Assembly (NCBI GenBank): GCA_015485585.1
Contig: WFTI01000035.1
Location: forward strand, 1-44,587
Length of the DNA: 44,587 nt
Direction: 5' to 3'
Source: Candidatus Dojkabacteria bacterium
GTDB lineage: Bacteria > Patescibacteriota > Dojkabacteria > GCA-002793355
A model generated the notes under the pieces. The model did not search any database. It was not told where the DNA came from and saw only the letters and a program-made list of their open reading frames with translations. This document shows positions 7,031 through 15,721 of this stretch, one piece after another; within the stretch, counting starts at the first letter, position 1; the number at the start of each line of letters is the position of its first letter. The position numbers were made by a program, and so were the translations under genes.

Positions 7031-8086
7031 ATGTGGATTAATAAAATAAAACGCTGGTTATCTCCTTTCTCATTTGATGTAGGAATAGACCTAGGAACAG
7101 CTAACACCCGTGTAGGAATAAAAGGTGTAGGGTTAATAAAAATAGAACCTTCAGTAGTCGCAATTAATAAAACAACCCAGGAGGTACTTGCTGTAGGAGA
7201 AAAAGCCAAAGAGATGCTTGGGAAAACACCAGCAAATATTGTAGCAGTGAGACCTCTGCGTGATGGGGTTGTAGTAGATTTTGAAACTACCCTCGCAATG
7301 TTAAGACATTTTATTCAGGTAGCTAAAGAAAGGGCAGCCTCATCTAGTATTCTTGCACGTCCCCGCGTACTTATTGGAGTACCTTTTACTATTACAGATG
7401 TTGAGAAAGAGGCAACTATAGATGCTGCTTTATATGCTGGAGCTAAAGAAGCATATGTGATTGAAGAACCAATAGCAGCAGCAATCGGTATCGGATTACC
7501 TATTCAAGAACCCCAAGGTAATATGATTGTAGATATAGGAGGAGGGACAACAGATATCACCATTATCTCCCTAGGAGGATTAGTTGTGGATAAAACCATC
7601 CCCATAGCAGGTGATGAGATGGACACAGCCATTATTGAATATGTCAAAAACACCTACGGTCTCCTTATAGGTCCTCAAACAGCAGAAGATATCAAAAAGA
7701 CTCTTGGGAACATCTTAGTAGAGAAAAATCCTAAGAAATCTCTAGTCCATGGAACCGATATAAATACCCGTCTTCCGCATAGTATTGAGATCTCTGAGGC
7801 TGATGTTGCTGAAGCACTGTATCCTATAATAGCTCGGATTACCGATGCAATTAAAGAAGCTTTAGAAGAGGCACCTCCTGAGATCAACGCGGATATAAGG
7901 CAAAGAGGAATCTATATTACCGGAGGTGGTAGTCAGATTAAAAACCTAGATAAGTTCTGGCAAAAAGAGTTAGATATTCCTGTAAAACGAGCGACAGAGC
8001 CTCATTTAAGCGTTTTAAAAGGGATCCTTAAAGCCTTTGATAATCTTGAATATATCAAAAAACTACAAGAACGCCCCTTAATTTAA
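7031..8086 (+). CDS. mreB: Rod-shape actin MreB
   Basis: 351 residues, full length. Actin-fold nucleotide motifs are all visible: phosphate 1 VGIDLGTANTRV (about 17-28), connect/phosphate 2 NMIVDIGGGTTDITII (about 162-177), and adenosine motif YITGGGSQIKNL (about 295). MreB polymers under the membrane guide the elongation wall machinery. It is the first gene of mreB-mreC-mreD-mrdA, which together build the sidewall, so the cell is probably rod-shaped or was ancestrally so. The predicted transcript has no leader. Confidence 0.97.
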   Translation: MWINKIKRWLSPFSFDVGIDLGTANTRVGIKGVGLIKIEPSVVAINKTTQEVLAVGEKAKEMLGKTPANIVAVRPLRDGVVVDFETTLAMLRHFIQVAKERAASSSILARPRVLIGVPFTITDVEKEATIDAALYAGAKEAYVIEEPIAAAIGIGLPIQEPQGNMIVDIGGGTTDITIISLGGLVVDKTIPIAGDEMDTAIIEYVKNTYGLLIGPQTAEDIKKTLGNILVEKNPKKSLVHGTDINTRLPHSIEISEADVAEALYPIIARITDAIKEALEEAPPEINADIRQRGIYITGGGSQIKNLDKFWQKELDIPVKRATEPHLSVLKGILKAFDNLEYIKKLQERPLI

Positions 8087-8099
8087 CGAAAATTATTAG

Positions 8100-8897
8100 A
8101 TGACTAACCGCAGAAAGATACAGCACTTTATTCTAGTTGGAGGTTTTACCGTTGCATTTAACATCCTCCTTTTCATAGGTGCCTTTTTCAGTGTCTATTC
8201 ACGGATACTCTATCCTTTACAATTCGGGGTGTTGTTTATTAAATCAGAGATTGAATCAAAAAAGATAAAGATACAATCTATCATCGAATCTCTGAAAGAA
8301 AGCACCCGTTTAAAAGAGAAACTCTTAGAACTTCAGGTTGAAAATATCAAATTAAGAGAAAAACTAACAAACCCAACAAATAACACTTTATCCACCCTGA
8401 ACAATAAAAAGGTAATACCAGTAAAAATCGTTGCTATTAATTACCCACAGCAAGGATTAATTATCGGGTTAGTTGATCAGACCTATAGTGAACTACTAAA
8501 AGAGACATTCCAAGATAACACTACCCCACGTTATGTGATCACAAAAGATGGTATCTTTGTAGGAAAAGTAAAAACAGTAATCTCTCCATGGATTATTATT
8601 GAAACCCTATACACTAACGGTTTTGAAGTACCAGTAGTAATTCCATCCACAAAAGAAGTGGGCATCTTAAAAAAGACTCCTGAGGGACTTATTGTCGATG
8701 AGATAACAAAAACAGAAAAGCTAAAATTAAAAGAGATTGTTAAAGTAATAGACCCAAATGGATTATCAAACCTTATACCTGTAGGCATCATAGAAAATAT
8801 AGAACCCAAGCATGCGTCAAACAGCGTTAAACTAAAGATTACTCCCACATGGCAAATAACCAAAACCGAGGATAACATCTTTGTAATAATCCGATGA
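8100..8897 (+). CDS. mreC: Rod-shape protein MreC
   Basis: 265 residues. One N-terminal transmembrane helix (about 10-32), a coiled coil (about 55-92, KIKIQSIIESLKESTRLKEK), then the beta-rich periplasmic-type domain with the MreC-like segment TKDGIFVGKV and LYTNGFEVPVVIP. MreC bridges MreB and the PBP2/RodA synthase across the membrane. Starts 13 nt after the mreB stop with no SD, and ends in a 4-nt ATGA overlap with the next gene. The sequence is divergent but the domain order and operon place it firmly. Confidence 0.9.
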   Translation: MTNRRKIQHFILVGGFTVAFNILLFIGAFFSVYSRILYPLQFGVLFIKSEIESKKIKIQSIIESLKESTRLKEKLLELQVENIKLREKLTNPTNNTLSTLNNKKVIPVKIVAINYPQQGLIIGLVDQTYSELLKETFQDNTTPRYVITKDGIFVGKVKTVISPWIIIETLYTNGFEVPVVIPSTKEVGILKKTPEGLIVDEITKTEKLKLKEIVKVIDPNGLSNLIPVGIIENIEPKHASNSVKLKITPTWQITKTEDNIFVIIR

Positions 8898-9352
8898 TCA
8901 TAGCCGCTTCGAGTCTAATCATAGGACCCTTTATGTATCCTGCTACTGCCTTGGGGATCTATCTTTTATTTTCAAACTGGCAGAAGAACAAACCGCACGC
9001 CTCTGAATATATTATCAACATTGTACTTCTATCATTAGCATCGTTATTTTATCCAACATTTACAGGAATTTGGGGGATAACATTGGGAGTAATCTTAATA
9101 TTAGGCGGATTCTTAACGTTCCTATACAAAAAACCTGTTATCCCACTATGGTTTTGGATATTCATTTTTTTCCTCTTTCTATTCGTAGAAGAGATAACAA
9201 CAGTCTTGTTCCAAGCAATACTACTCAAAGAAGAGATCAACATGGGGCATTGGTATCCTAACCTAGCTAAGAGTGCGCTTACTGTTTTAGTATTAGCTGT
9301 ACAATTCGTATATGAATACATACGTAATAGAGAACATCCCATTAAAATCTAA
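8894..9352 (+). CDS. mreD: MreD-like membrane protein
   Basis: 152 residues with about five transmembrane helices (SSLIIGPFMYPATALGIYLL first, VLVLAVQFVYEYI last). The sequence is too hydrophobic and divergent for a firm family match; the call rests on size, topology and its place between mreC and the PBP2 gene, where MreD always sits. It overlaps mreC by 4 nt and the next gene by 41 nt. Confidence 0.7.
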   Translation: MIIAASSLIIGPFMYPATALGIYLLFSNWQKNKPHASEYIINIVLLSLASLFYPTFTGIWGITLGVILILGGFLTFLYKKPVIPLWFWIFIFFLFLFVEEITTVLFQAILLKEEINMGHWYPNLAKSALTVLVLAVQFVYEYIRNREHPIKI

Positions 9353-11147
9353 AACTACTAAATCTGTCTCTACCCAAAGCGGTAAGGGCTTTATTTATTC
9401 GATCTTTCTCATATTTCTCGCTATCTTACTGTGGTTTCTTAAAAACCATATAGATGTTTCTTTAGTTGAACATAGTTACTATACTACCCTCGCTCAATAC
9501 AATACTCTAAATAAAGAGGTCGTTTACCCCAATCGTGGGTATATTTATACAAAGGATAACGTGAAACTCGCTGAAAATCGTTTATCATACAATATTTATC
9601 TTACCAAGCCAGTCAGTATAGAGATCCTTTTAAAAGAGGTACCCCAGCTTGAAAAATACAAAAACCAGATCAAGAAACGTCTAGAAGAGGTAGATAAAAC
9701 CCAGACTCCTATATTACTCTTACAAGGAATAGACAAAAATGAAGCTATATTAATTCCTAAAAATGAATATATTACTGTTAGAAAGGAGTTTATTCGAGCT
9801 TATCCTACATCTGAAATTACAGCGCACCTGGTAGGCTATATAGGACCCGTCTCAAAAGAAGATCTAAAATCTGATCAAACCTTAACCTATACCGACAGAA
9901 CAGGTAAAAACGGACTAGAGAAACAATACGATCCAATCTTAAGGGGTAAAAAAGGGTTTATTTTCGTTGAACGTAATGCATTAGGTGAGGAGATCGTAAG
10001 ATATCAATATAACTCACAATCACCGATAGATGGAGCCAACTTATACACGACAATAGAGTACCGCCTTCAAAAAGCCTTGTTTGAAAGTCTCAGAGAGGTG
10101 GTTGAAAAATACAAAATAAAGGCTGGATCGGCTGTTATCTTAAATCCTTACAACGGTGAGGTTCTTGCGTTAGTAAGTTATCCTAGTTATGATAACAACG
10201 CTTTTGTTGATCCTAAACGGATACAAGAGGTTGCGAACTATCTTAAAGACGAAAGGCTTCCTTTATTTAATAGAGTAATCCAAGCTCAACTCCCCCCTGG
10301 ATCAACATTTAAAACAATAGTTTCAGCTGCTGCTCTAGAGGAGAAGATTATAGATCCTTCTACAAGATTAAACAGCCCGGGATATATTGTATTAAGCGGA
10401 GGACTAAAATTTCAGAATTTCCGTCAAAGGTCACACGGATTTATAAACGTAAAGGAAGCCCTAATGGTCTCAAGTAATGTGTTCTTTTGTAAGGTAATGC
10501 TCAAGATGGGTATACGCACCTTTATTCCTTATGCCCAGAAGTTTGGTATTGGAACCAAAACCGGAATAGACCTACCATATGAAAACAGTGGACGACTAGC
10601 CACTCCTGAAAAAAAGATAGAGCTTGCGCAAACAACATCGCCATGGCTTGACCCAATATGGTATCCTGAAGGAGACAGTTGCAACACAGCAATAGGTCAA
10701 GGGATTACGCTTGTTACCCCAATTCAACTTGCTAAAATTGCAAGCGTTTTTGCAAACGGTGGTTATATAATCACCCCGCACCTTGCTGCATATTTTGAGT
10801 ATCCAGACGGAACAATAGTTAGACCAGAATTCCCCAAAAAACAAGGTCCTATTCTGAATCAATCTACCGTAAAAACCGTGCAACAAGGAATGCGGCTTGC
10901 AGTTGCAGGAGATCGAGCCCTTTTACGGATCCTTAATAATGCACCTGTTAAAGTAGCCGCCAAAAGCGGTACAGCAGAGTTTGGTGTCAAGAAAGAATAC
11001 GGCTACGATAATACCCACGGTTGGGTAATGGGGTTTTACCCCTATGAAAACCCCCAATATGCTTTTGCTGTTTTGCTAGAAAATGGTGGATCAGGCTGGA
11101 AAGCAGCTGAGGTAATATATCGATTTCTTAAGAAGACTCAAGAGTAA
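9312..11147 (+). CDS. mrdA: Penicillin-binding protein 2, elongation transpeptidase
   Basis: 611 residues. A single N-terminal transmembrane helix (about 28-46), a PBP dimerisation domain containing GRTGKNGLEKQYD-like text (here DRTGKNGLEKQYDPILRG), then the transpeptidase domain with all three catalytic motifs: STFK within PPGSTFKT, SSN within MVSSNVFF, and KSG within AAKSGTAEF. It cross-links sidewall peptidoglycan together with RodA (not in the window). The ATG lies 41 nt inside mreD, so coupling is likely. Its 3' end overlaps convergent rpmB by 20 nt. Confidence 0.95.
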   Translation: MNTYVIENIPLKSKTTKSVSTQSGKGFIYSIFLIFLAILLWFLKNHIDVSLVEHSYYTTLAQYNTLNKEVVYPNRGYIYTKDNVKLAENRLSYNIYLTKPVSIEILLKEVPQLEKYKNQIKKRLEEVDKTQTPILLLQGIDKNEAILIPKNEYITVRKEFIRAYPTSEITAHLVGYIGPVSKEDLKSDQTLTYTDRTGKNGLEKQYDPILRGKKGFIFVERNALGEEIVRYQYNSQSPIDGANLYTTIEYRLQKALFESLREVVEKYKIKAGSAVILNPYNGEVLALVSYPSYDNNAFVDPKRIQEVANYLKDERLPLFNRVIQAQLPPGSTFKTIVSAAALEEKIIDPSTRLNSPGYIVLSGGLKFQNFRQRSHGFINVKEALMVSSNVFFCKVMLKMGIRTFIPYAQKFGIGTKTGIDLPYENSGRLATPEKKIELAQTTSPWLDPIWYPEGDSCNTAIGQGITLVTPIQLAKIASVFANGGYIITPHLAAYFEYPDGTIVRPEFPKKQGPILNQSTVKTVQQGMRLAVAGDRALLRILNNAPVKVAAKSGTAEFGVKKEYGYDNTHGWVMGFYPYENPQYAFAVLLENGGSGWKAAEVIYRFLKKTQE

Positions 11148-11397
11148 GAAGTTTTTTATAAACTTTCTTATTCTTACGTTTCAAAAAAGCTTCACCTTCT
11201 TTACGGTAACGGCGATAACACCCCATACACATTTTTACAGTAAGCTCTCCTTTTGCATCAAGCTTAACATCCCTTAGATTAGGAACCCATACCCTCTTAG
11301 TTTTAGGGGCCCTATACTTCCAACCTTTTGAGTGCTTGTGTTTTTTACGGTGTCCGTGCACTACCTTTTTAAGACAAATATCACACCTTCGTGCCAT
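11128..11397 (-). CDS. rpmB: 50S ribosomal protein L28, zinc-binding form
   Basis: 89 residues. MARRCDICLKKVVHGH at the start and KTKRVWVPNLRDVKLDAKG in the middle match bL28. CDIC and CMGC form a four-cysteine zinc site (C+ form). The C-terminus carries a basic extension. It follows rplA by 3 nt, the place usually held by rplJ-rplL, so the L11-L1 cluster has been rearranged here. Its end overlaps mrdA by 20 nt tail to tail. Confidence 0.93.
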   Translation of the reverse strand: MARRCDICLKKVVHGHRKKHKHSKGWKYRAPKTKRVWVPNLRDVKLDAKGELTVKMCMGCYRRYRKEGEAFLKRKNKKVYKKLLTLESS

Positions 11398-11400
11398 GTT

Positions 11401-12099
11401 TTACAACGAACTTAAATTAAGTTTTACAGAAGGTCCCATGGTAGGAGCAAGGTAAGCCTTTTTAAACAATCTGTCTTTTGAACGACCTGTGACACTGATT
11501 AACTCATCTAAAACTACCGATAAATTGGCTTTAAGTTCTTCAAAGGGTTGATTTACTGTCCCGAAAGCAAAGTGAACAACACCTGTCTTATCGGTCTTTA
11601 TTAACTGTTTTCCTCTTTTAAACTCAGCGATCACATTAGCAAGGTTATTGATATCAACAATTGTTCCATTCTTAGTATTAGGCATTAAACCTTTAGGACC
11701 AAGTTCACGCCCATACTTAGCCAACTCAGGCATTACACTAGGAACCGCAAGTAAAACATCAAACTCTATTTTTCCGCTTTCGATCTGTTTTTTAATCTCA
11801 TCAAAGTCATAAAAGTCTGCTCCTGCCTCTTTTGCTTTTTCTTTCATATCGATCGGTACAGCAACAGCTATCTTTACCTCTTGTTGTTTAAAAGGATACG
11901 GAAATGTCACCTGTACCTTAATCGATCGCGGATCGGTATTTTTTGCAAGATTTAAAACCCCATGAAATTCTATGCTTCCTTCAAACTTGGTATACGAAAC
12001 CTTCTTTATGATTTCTAATGCCTCCTCTAAGGTATATTCTCTTTTCTGGACACTCTCTGCTACTTTTCGATATTTCTCACCACGTTTAGGCATTGCCAT
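11401..12099 (-). CDS. rplA: 50S ribosomal protein L1
   Basis: 232 residues, normal length. Conserved L1 segments: EGSIEFHGVLNLAKNTDPR, LGPKGLMPNTKNGTI (the L1 signature), and GRSKDRLFKKAYLAPTMGPS at the end. L1 forms the mobile stalk that releases deacylated tRNA. L1 is absent from some CPR lineages, so its presence may help place this genome. Starts 1 nt after the rplK stop, two in-frame ATGs (MAMPKRG) being possible. Confidence 0.97.
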   Translation of the reverse strand: MAMPKRGEKYRKVAESVQKREYTLEEALEIIKKVSYTKFEGSIEFHGVLNLAKNTDPRSIKVQVTFPYPFKQQEVKIAVAVPIDMKEKAKEAGADFYDFDEIKKQIESGKIEFDVLLAVPSVMPELAKYGRELGPKGLMPNTKNGTIVDINNLANVIAEFKRGKQLIKTDKTGVVHFAFGTVNQPFEELKANLSVVLDELISVTGRSKDRLFKKAYLAPTMGPSVKLNLSSL

Positions 12100-12100
12100 T

Positions 12101-12526
12101 CTACTCTTCTATCTTAACTCCCATCTGTCGTGCTGTTCCCGCAACGATCTTCATGGCTTTCTCGATATCGCGGGTATTAAGGTCTTCTAACTTCTCTTCA
12201 GCGATCTTACGGAGCTGTTCTTTAGTAAGCACTCCAACCTTCTCAACATTCGGGGCAGAAGCTCCTTTTTTAATTCCTAACTCTTTTTTGATTAACTCTG
12301 AAACAGGGGGTTTTTTGATTTCGAAGCTAAAGCTGCGGTCTTCGTATATCTTTAAAACCACAGTAACCTTCTGCCCCTGATACTGACGCGTTGCCTGATT
12401 AAACTGATCAACAAACTGTTTAATATTCACTCCTGCCTGACTTAGCATAGGTCCTAGAGGGGGACCCATGGTTGCTGCGCCTCCCTGAATGAGAAGTTTA
12501 AGTATCTTTACAACCTTTTTAGCCAT
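12101..12526 (-). CDS. rplK: 50S ribosomal protein L11
   Basis: 141 residues, the usual length. The proline-rich switch QGGAATMGPPLGPMLSQAGV and the C-terminal rRNA-binding part (EDLNTRDIEKAMKIVAGTAR) are intact. L11 forms the GTPase-associated centre with 23S rRNA. It is 21 nt after nusG, with TAGAAT 6 nt before its ATG and no SD, so an internal leaderless promoter for rplK-rplA-rpmB is possible. Confidence 0.97.
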   Translation of the reverse strand: MAKKVVKILKLLIQGGAATMGPPLGPMLSQAGVNIKQFVDQFNQATRQYQGQKVTVVLKIYEDRSFSFEIKKPPVSELIKKELGIKKGASAPNVEKVGVLTKEQLRKIAEEKLEDLNTRDIEKAMKIVAGTARQMGVKIEE

Positions 12527-12532
12527 AGCGGT

Positions 12533-12538
12533 ATTCTA
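12533..12538 (-). promoter_or_regulatory. Possible -10 box for rplK-rplA-rpmB
   Basis: TAGAAT, 6 nt (ACCGCT), ATG; no SD. Lies in the 21-nt gap after nusG. Confidence 0.5.
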
Positions 12539-12547
12539 CATCATGTC

Positions 12548-13084
12548 TTATAGTTTTTCTACCTGTGTAATCTCAAGATCATAAGGGATATCGGTTCCTA
12601 ACATACTTATTAGAACCTTTATTCTCCCTTTCTGTTCATCTACCTCCACAACCTTTCCTACCTGTCCTTTGAATATCCCGTCTGTTATTCTTACAGCGTC
12701 ATTGACCATAAATTTGACTTTATACTTAACCTCTTCGGATTTTTCATCACGCATAAACTTATCAATCTCTTGTTGACTTAGGGGAACTACATCTTTTCCA
12801 GATCGCACAAAACCTCTTACTTCTTCAATAGATGTTACCAAAGCTGCGGTTTCTTCGTCATACACCATATAAACCAAAACATATCCAGGAAGCAGTTTTT
12901 TAACCTTAATCACCTTCTTACCCCCTTTTATCTCAACCTGTCGCTGAGTAGGTACAAGTGTCTTTATAATCTTCTTTTCTAGACCGTAAGATTTGGCAGT
13001 ATCAAGAATAAGCCGCGCTACATGATCTTCTTTACCTGTATGGACCTTTACACTATACCACTTGGGCTTACCGTTATTACGCAT
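12548..13084 (-). CDS. nusG: Transcription elongation/termination factor NusG
   Basis: 178 residues. N-terminal NGN domain (KWYSVKVHTGKEDHVA, KLLPGYVLVYM, EVRGFVRSG) and C-terminal KOW domain (FMVNDAVRITDGIFKGQVGKV). NusG binds RNA polymerase across the active-site cleft and links it to Rho or the ribosome. It follows secE by 12 nt with a weak GAGAAG before the ATG, and precedes rplK, the standard bacterial order secE-nusG-rplK-rplA. Confidence 0.97.
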   Translation of the reverse strand: MRNNGKPKWYSVKVHTGKEDHVARLILDTAKSYGLEKKIIKTLVPTQRQVEIKGGKKVIKVKKLLPGYVLVYMVYDEETAALVTSIEEVRGFVRSGKDVVPLSQQEIDKFMRDEKSEEVKYKVKFMVNDAVRITDGIFKGQVGKVVEVDEQKGRIKVLISMLGTDIPYDLEITQVEKL

Positions 13085-13096
13085 CTTCTCATAGCT

Positions 13097-13309
13097 TTAT
13101 CTTATACCAGACAACTTTATCTGTAGGGTAATAAACAGTTTATCTAAACCGTAGATGTATGCGGTTATTATAGCAGAAACTATAACAACTGCAATAAGAT
13201 ACCCGATAAGCTCACGCTTTGTAGGCCAAGTAATCTGAGAAATCTCTCCAACACTGGCCTTTAGAAACCTAAAAAGATTATGAATACCACCTGCTTTTAG
13301 CTTAATCAT
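13097..13309 (-). CDS. secE: Preprotein translocase subunit SecE
   Basis: 70 residues with one transmembrane helix. The amphipathic segment FLKASVGEISQITWPTKREL just before the helix is the SecE signature (E...WP.R.E). SecE clamps SecY in the translocon. Upstream is tRNA-Trp, downstream nusG, a very common bacterial order. TATAAG lies 13 nt before ATG, so a very short leader is possible. Confidence 0.95.
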   Translation of the reverse strand: MIKLKAGGIHNLFRFLKASVGEISQITWPTKRELIGYLIAVVIVSAIITAYIYGLDKLFITLQIKLSGIR

Positions 13310-13345
13310 TCTTAGGTGTCTACTTATATTAATCCCTTTTTACTG

Positions 13346-13417
13346 CAGGCCCGCAGGGACTCGAACCCCGACCAGCGGTTTTGGAGACCGCCGTTCTACC
13401 ACTTAAACTACGGGCCC
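13346..13417 (-). tRNA. tRNA-Trp (CCA)
   Basis: Minus-strand cloverleaf: acceptor GGGCCCG/CGGGCCT (G1-U72 wobble), D arm GTTT/GAAC with one wobble, anticodon stem GCGGT/ACCGC with loop CTCCAAA (anticodon CCA), discriminator G73. Lying between rpmG and secE is the classic location. The only tRNA-Trp in the window; a UCA anticodon is not seen. Confidence 0.95.
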
Positions 13418-13447
13418 AGCCTCTTGCGGATTATAGCATCTTACTCA

Positions 13448-13621
13448 TTATTTTTTAGAGACACTGGTTTCTTTATGAAGTGTGTGTTTTTTGCACCATT
13501 TACAGAATTTTCTTAATTCAAGTTTTCCTGAAACTCCACCACTTTTTGTGGTTGTATAGTTAATCCGATTACACTCACTACAATAAAGACGTATCTTTTG
13601 AACTGTTCCCTTCTGAGCCAT
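13448..13621 (-). CDS. rpmG: 50S ribosomal protein L33, zinc-binding form
   Basis: 57 residues from [17 protein letters not shown]. The ORF track extends 25 codons upstream, but those run into tRNA-Gly; the internal ATG has a strong SD (AAAGGAGG, 5 nt spacing) and matches the L33 start. CSEC and CKWC form the zinc site, and the NYTTTKS segment is conserved. It is one of the only genes here with a textbook SD, consistent with translation from a leadered tRNA-mRNA transcript (tRNA-Gly-rpmG-tRNA-Trp-secE-nusG). Confidence 0.95.
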   Translation of the reverse strand: MAQKGTVQKIRLYCSECNRINYTTTKSGGVSGKLELRKFCKWCKKHTLHKETSVSKK

Positions 13622-13626
13622 ATTTG

Positions 13627-13634
13627 CCTCCTTT
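13627..13634 (-). promoter_or_regulatory. Strong Shine-Dalgarno site of rpmG
   Basis: AAAGGAGG five nt before the ATG. It fixes the start codon and shows the ribosome of this organism can use an SD, in contrast with most genes in the window. Confidence 0.85.
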
Positions 13635-13654
13635 ATGTTAGTTAGCACATAAAA

Positions 13655-13726
13655 AGCGGGCGACGGGATTCGAACCCGCGACCTGCTGCATGGCAAGCAG
13701 CCGCTCTTCCGCTGAGCTACGCCCGC
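13655..13726 (-). tRNA. tRNA-Gly (GCC)
   Basis: Minus-strand cloverleaf: acceptor GCGGGCG/CGCCCGC, anticodon stem GCTGC/GCAGC with loop TTGCCAT (anticodon GCC), T arm GCGGG-TTCGAAT-CCCGT. Upstream of rpmG in the same orientation. Together with tRNA-Gly(UCC) it covers all glycine codons. Confidence 0.95.
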
Positions 13727-13761
13727 TCAGTATTTTCAAAATATACGTGAAAGATTATACA

Positions 13762-14700
13762 TTATTTAACAATCGGTTGGTTTGAACCGTTAAACAGAAC
13801 CCAGTCAAAAACCTCAGGTACTGCAGGATTTGCCATCACTGCTCTACTTACTGATACCTTTACCTGCTTACTAGGATCTCCAACACTATAAGTAATAACC
13901 TTAAAAACAACCTGCTGAAGCTTCGGTAAGTCAGAATAATCAGAACCAGTAACGCTTAAGTAAAGTGGCTGGGTAGTTTTACTAAGTAAGGTGATACGAT
14001 AGTAGCTTACAACTGATGCACTAAGCCGTACACGTGTGTATCCATAATCGTTTGCCTTATCTTGATCAGGAACAGATAGTACCTGATAATTTACCCCTGA
14101 GGTACAATCTACATTATCGACATTTTTCCCATCGTTTGTATATGCAATTACACAAGAACCTGTGACTCTAATCCTATCAGCTCCGATCGTATATGCGGTC
14201 ACAAGCAACCTATCTCCCCCAGGATTAGGTTTAGCATGAACCTCTATGGTGCCTATACTAACCGCGACACCATCAGTAATATCTACCTGAATCGTCTCAC
14301 CGTTTTTCATTAGATAACCAATAATTTTGTTGTATTTTTCTATCTTAATAACAGATTCATTCTGACACTTTTTGTCAGAAGTAAATGATGTTCCTTCGCC
14401 ACAGATCTGGTATTCATGAAGATATATACGTTGATCAGGATCTGCTAAGATAACCTCAGGGTTTTCTAAATACTCCGTAGTTACTCTGTCAAGGGCAGAA
14501 GCTGCAAACCCTTCAAGCCTTCGTGTCTCTTTTTCAAGAGAAAACTGCAAGAAACCTATGTTTAAGGTTGTAAACAGTAATGTAACGAACAAGGTTGCTA
14601 CAAATACTAGAATTAGAACAAGAATATAGATACTTCCCTCTACTTTTTTATTTAAAACCTTTCTTAAAACACCTCGCATGCTTATGATAAAATATACCAT
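13762..14700 (-). CDS. PilX-like pilus assembly/secreted surface protein
   Basis: 312 residues. A basic N-terminus with EGSIYILVLILVFVATLFV leads into one long hydrophobic helix and an amphipathic stretch (LEKETRRLEGFAASALDRV), the layout of PilX_N-type minor pilin-like proteins. The remainder is beta-rich and probably outside the cell, with two Cys (ICGEG, KCQNE) that could pair. Function inferred from layout only; a generic anchored surface protein is the alternative. A second in-frame Met at codon 8 (14679) is an equally good start. It is divergent from tRNA-Val. Confidence 0.55.
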   Translation of the reverse strand: MVYFIISMRGVLRKVLNKKVEGSIYILVLILVFVATLFVTLLFTTLNIGFLQFSLEKETRRLEGFAASALDRVTTEYLENPEVILADPDQRIYLHEYQICGEGTSFTSDKKCQNESVIKIEKYNKIIGYLMKNGETIQVDITDGVAVSIGTIEVHAKPNPGGDRLLVTAYTIGADRIRVTGSCVIAYTNDGKNVDNVDCTSGVNYQVLSVPDQDKANDYGYTRVRLSASVVSYYRITLLSKTTQPLYLSVTGSDYSDLPKLQQVVFKVITYSVGDPSKQVKVSVSRAVMANPAVPEVFDWVLFNGSNQPIVK

Positions 14701-14720
14701 ACAGATTTTTAATTTGCAAA

Positions 14721-14794
14721 GGGCGGATAGCTCAGGTGGTTAGAGCGTTCCCGTGACATGGGAAAGGTCGCAGGTTCGAGTCCTGCTCCGCCCA
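14721..14794 (+). tRNA. tRNA-Val (GAC)
   Basis: Plus-strand cloverleaf: acceptor GGGCGGA/TCCGCCC, D arm GCTC/GAGC, anticodon stem TTCCC/GGGAA with loop GTGACAT (anticodon GAC), T arm GCAGG-TTCGAGT-CCTGC, discriminator A. No CCA encoded. Stands alone between a divergent PilX-like gene and a convergent EEP gene. Confidence 0.95.
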
Positions 14795-14837
14795 TGGTAA
14801 CGTGACGAAAGAATGCGGATCTTCTTTTAAAGAGAAC

Positions 14838-15719
14838 CTATAAAGAGATATCTACCTTCATAACAGCATGATCAGAGTGTGGTAGAAAGTATATGTTATA
14901 TGAGGTTACTAATAAGTTCTTATAGAAAAGATGATCAATTGTAATTCCTGGCAATATTGATGAGAAGGTGGGTTGTAGCAGTAAGGTACCGGCTTTAATA
15001 TATCCTAATCTTGGTAAATCCCATAGCAGAAGTCTATTAAATGGTTGTGTGTTGAAATCTCCTGCTATGACTATTCTTAAATCTTTAGGTTGCTTTAAAA
15101 GATATCCCAGAAGTTCTTCTTGTTGTAAAGTTCGCAACTTGGTAGGATTGTAACTTCTTCCCCCAGAGCTTTGGGCAGCAAACAGTGGATTCCACAGATG
15201 TAAATTTATAAATCTTATCTTTGTATCTCCCAACACTACGTCTACAACGAAAAATGCTTCATAACGAGCTTTATACACCTCTACAAGAGGATATCTACTT
15301 ACAACGACAAATTCGGCTGCCGAAGCAATATACGGATAAACCTCTTTAGAAGCTGAAAGAAACTCTGTATTTGTAGCTGTTCCTTTAACAAACAACAAAC
15401 CTTTTGCAAGGGGCCAAACCTCTTGTAAAAGAACAACATCACACCCAATCTTTTCTAGCGTTTTCCAATACTTAAGACTTCGATATGCTCTATCGTCTGT
15501 ATTATTAACACACACTGAAAGGGTTTTTTTACGATTCTGAGGTACAACTTCTCTCCTGATTATATGTACTAAGACTGTCAGATCAAAAAAAGGTATAAAA
15601 AATAAAAAACCACCAAGGATTAAAAGCCATTTTTTATGATATTTAAGAAGATAGAGTGCTAAAGCCACTAATCCTAAACTCCAGAAATTCCAAAATTGTG
15701 GTACATCCCACACACTCAT
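14838..15719 (-). CDS. Endonuclease/exonuclease/phosphatase (EEP) family protein, membrane anchored
   Basis: 293 residues. Two N-terminal transmembrane helices (WSLGLVALALYLL and LLILGGFLFFIPFF) precede an EEP domain with the catalytic set LLQEVWP (metal-binding Glu), VIAGDFNTQ (Asp/Asn), ITIDHLF and LPHSDHAV (catalytic Asp-His). The family hydrolyses phosphodiesters or phosphomonoesters of nucleic acids, inositol lipids or sphingolipids; membrane anchoring with an outward domain suggests an extracellular nucleic acid or lipid substrate, but this is inference. Starts 2 nt after the rmuC stop, so in the same operon. Confidence 0.85.
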   Translation of the reverse strand: MSVWDVPQFWNFWSLGLVALALYLLKYHKKWLLILGGFLFFIPFFDLTVLVHIIRREVVPQNRKKTLSVCVNNTDDRAYRSLKYWKTLEKIGCDVVLLQEVWPLAKGLLFVKGTATNTEFLSASKEVYPYIASAAEFVVVSRYPLVEVYKARYEAFFVVDVVLGDTKIRFINLHLWNPLFAAQSSGGRSYNPTKLRTLQQEELLGYLLKQPKDLRIVIAGDFNTQPFNRLLLWDLPRLGYIKAGTLLLQPTFSSILPGITIDHLFYKNLLVTSYNIYFLPHSDHAVMKVDISL

Positions 15720-15721
15720 TT

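Noticed and set aside
7675-7887. Minus-strand 70-residue ORF within mreB
   Set aside because: Antisense to conserved MreB sequence, with no promoter or family match.
13448-13696. 82-residue version of rpmG given in the ORF track
   Set aside because: Its first 25 codons run through tRNA-Gly; the internal ATG has a strong SD and matches the L33 N-terminus.
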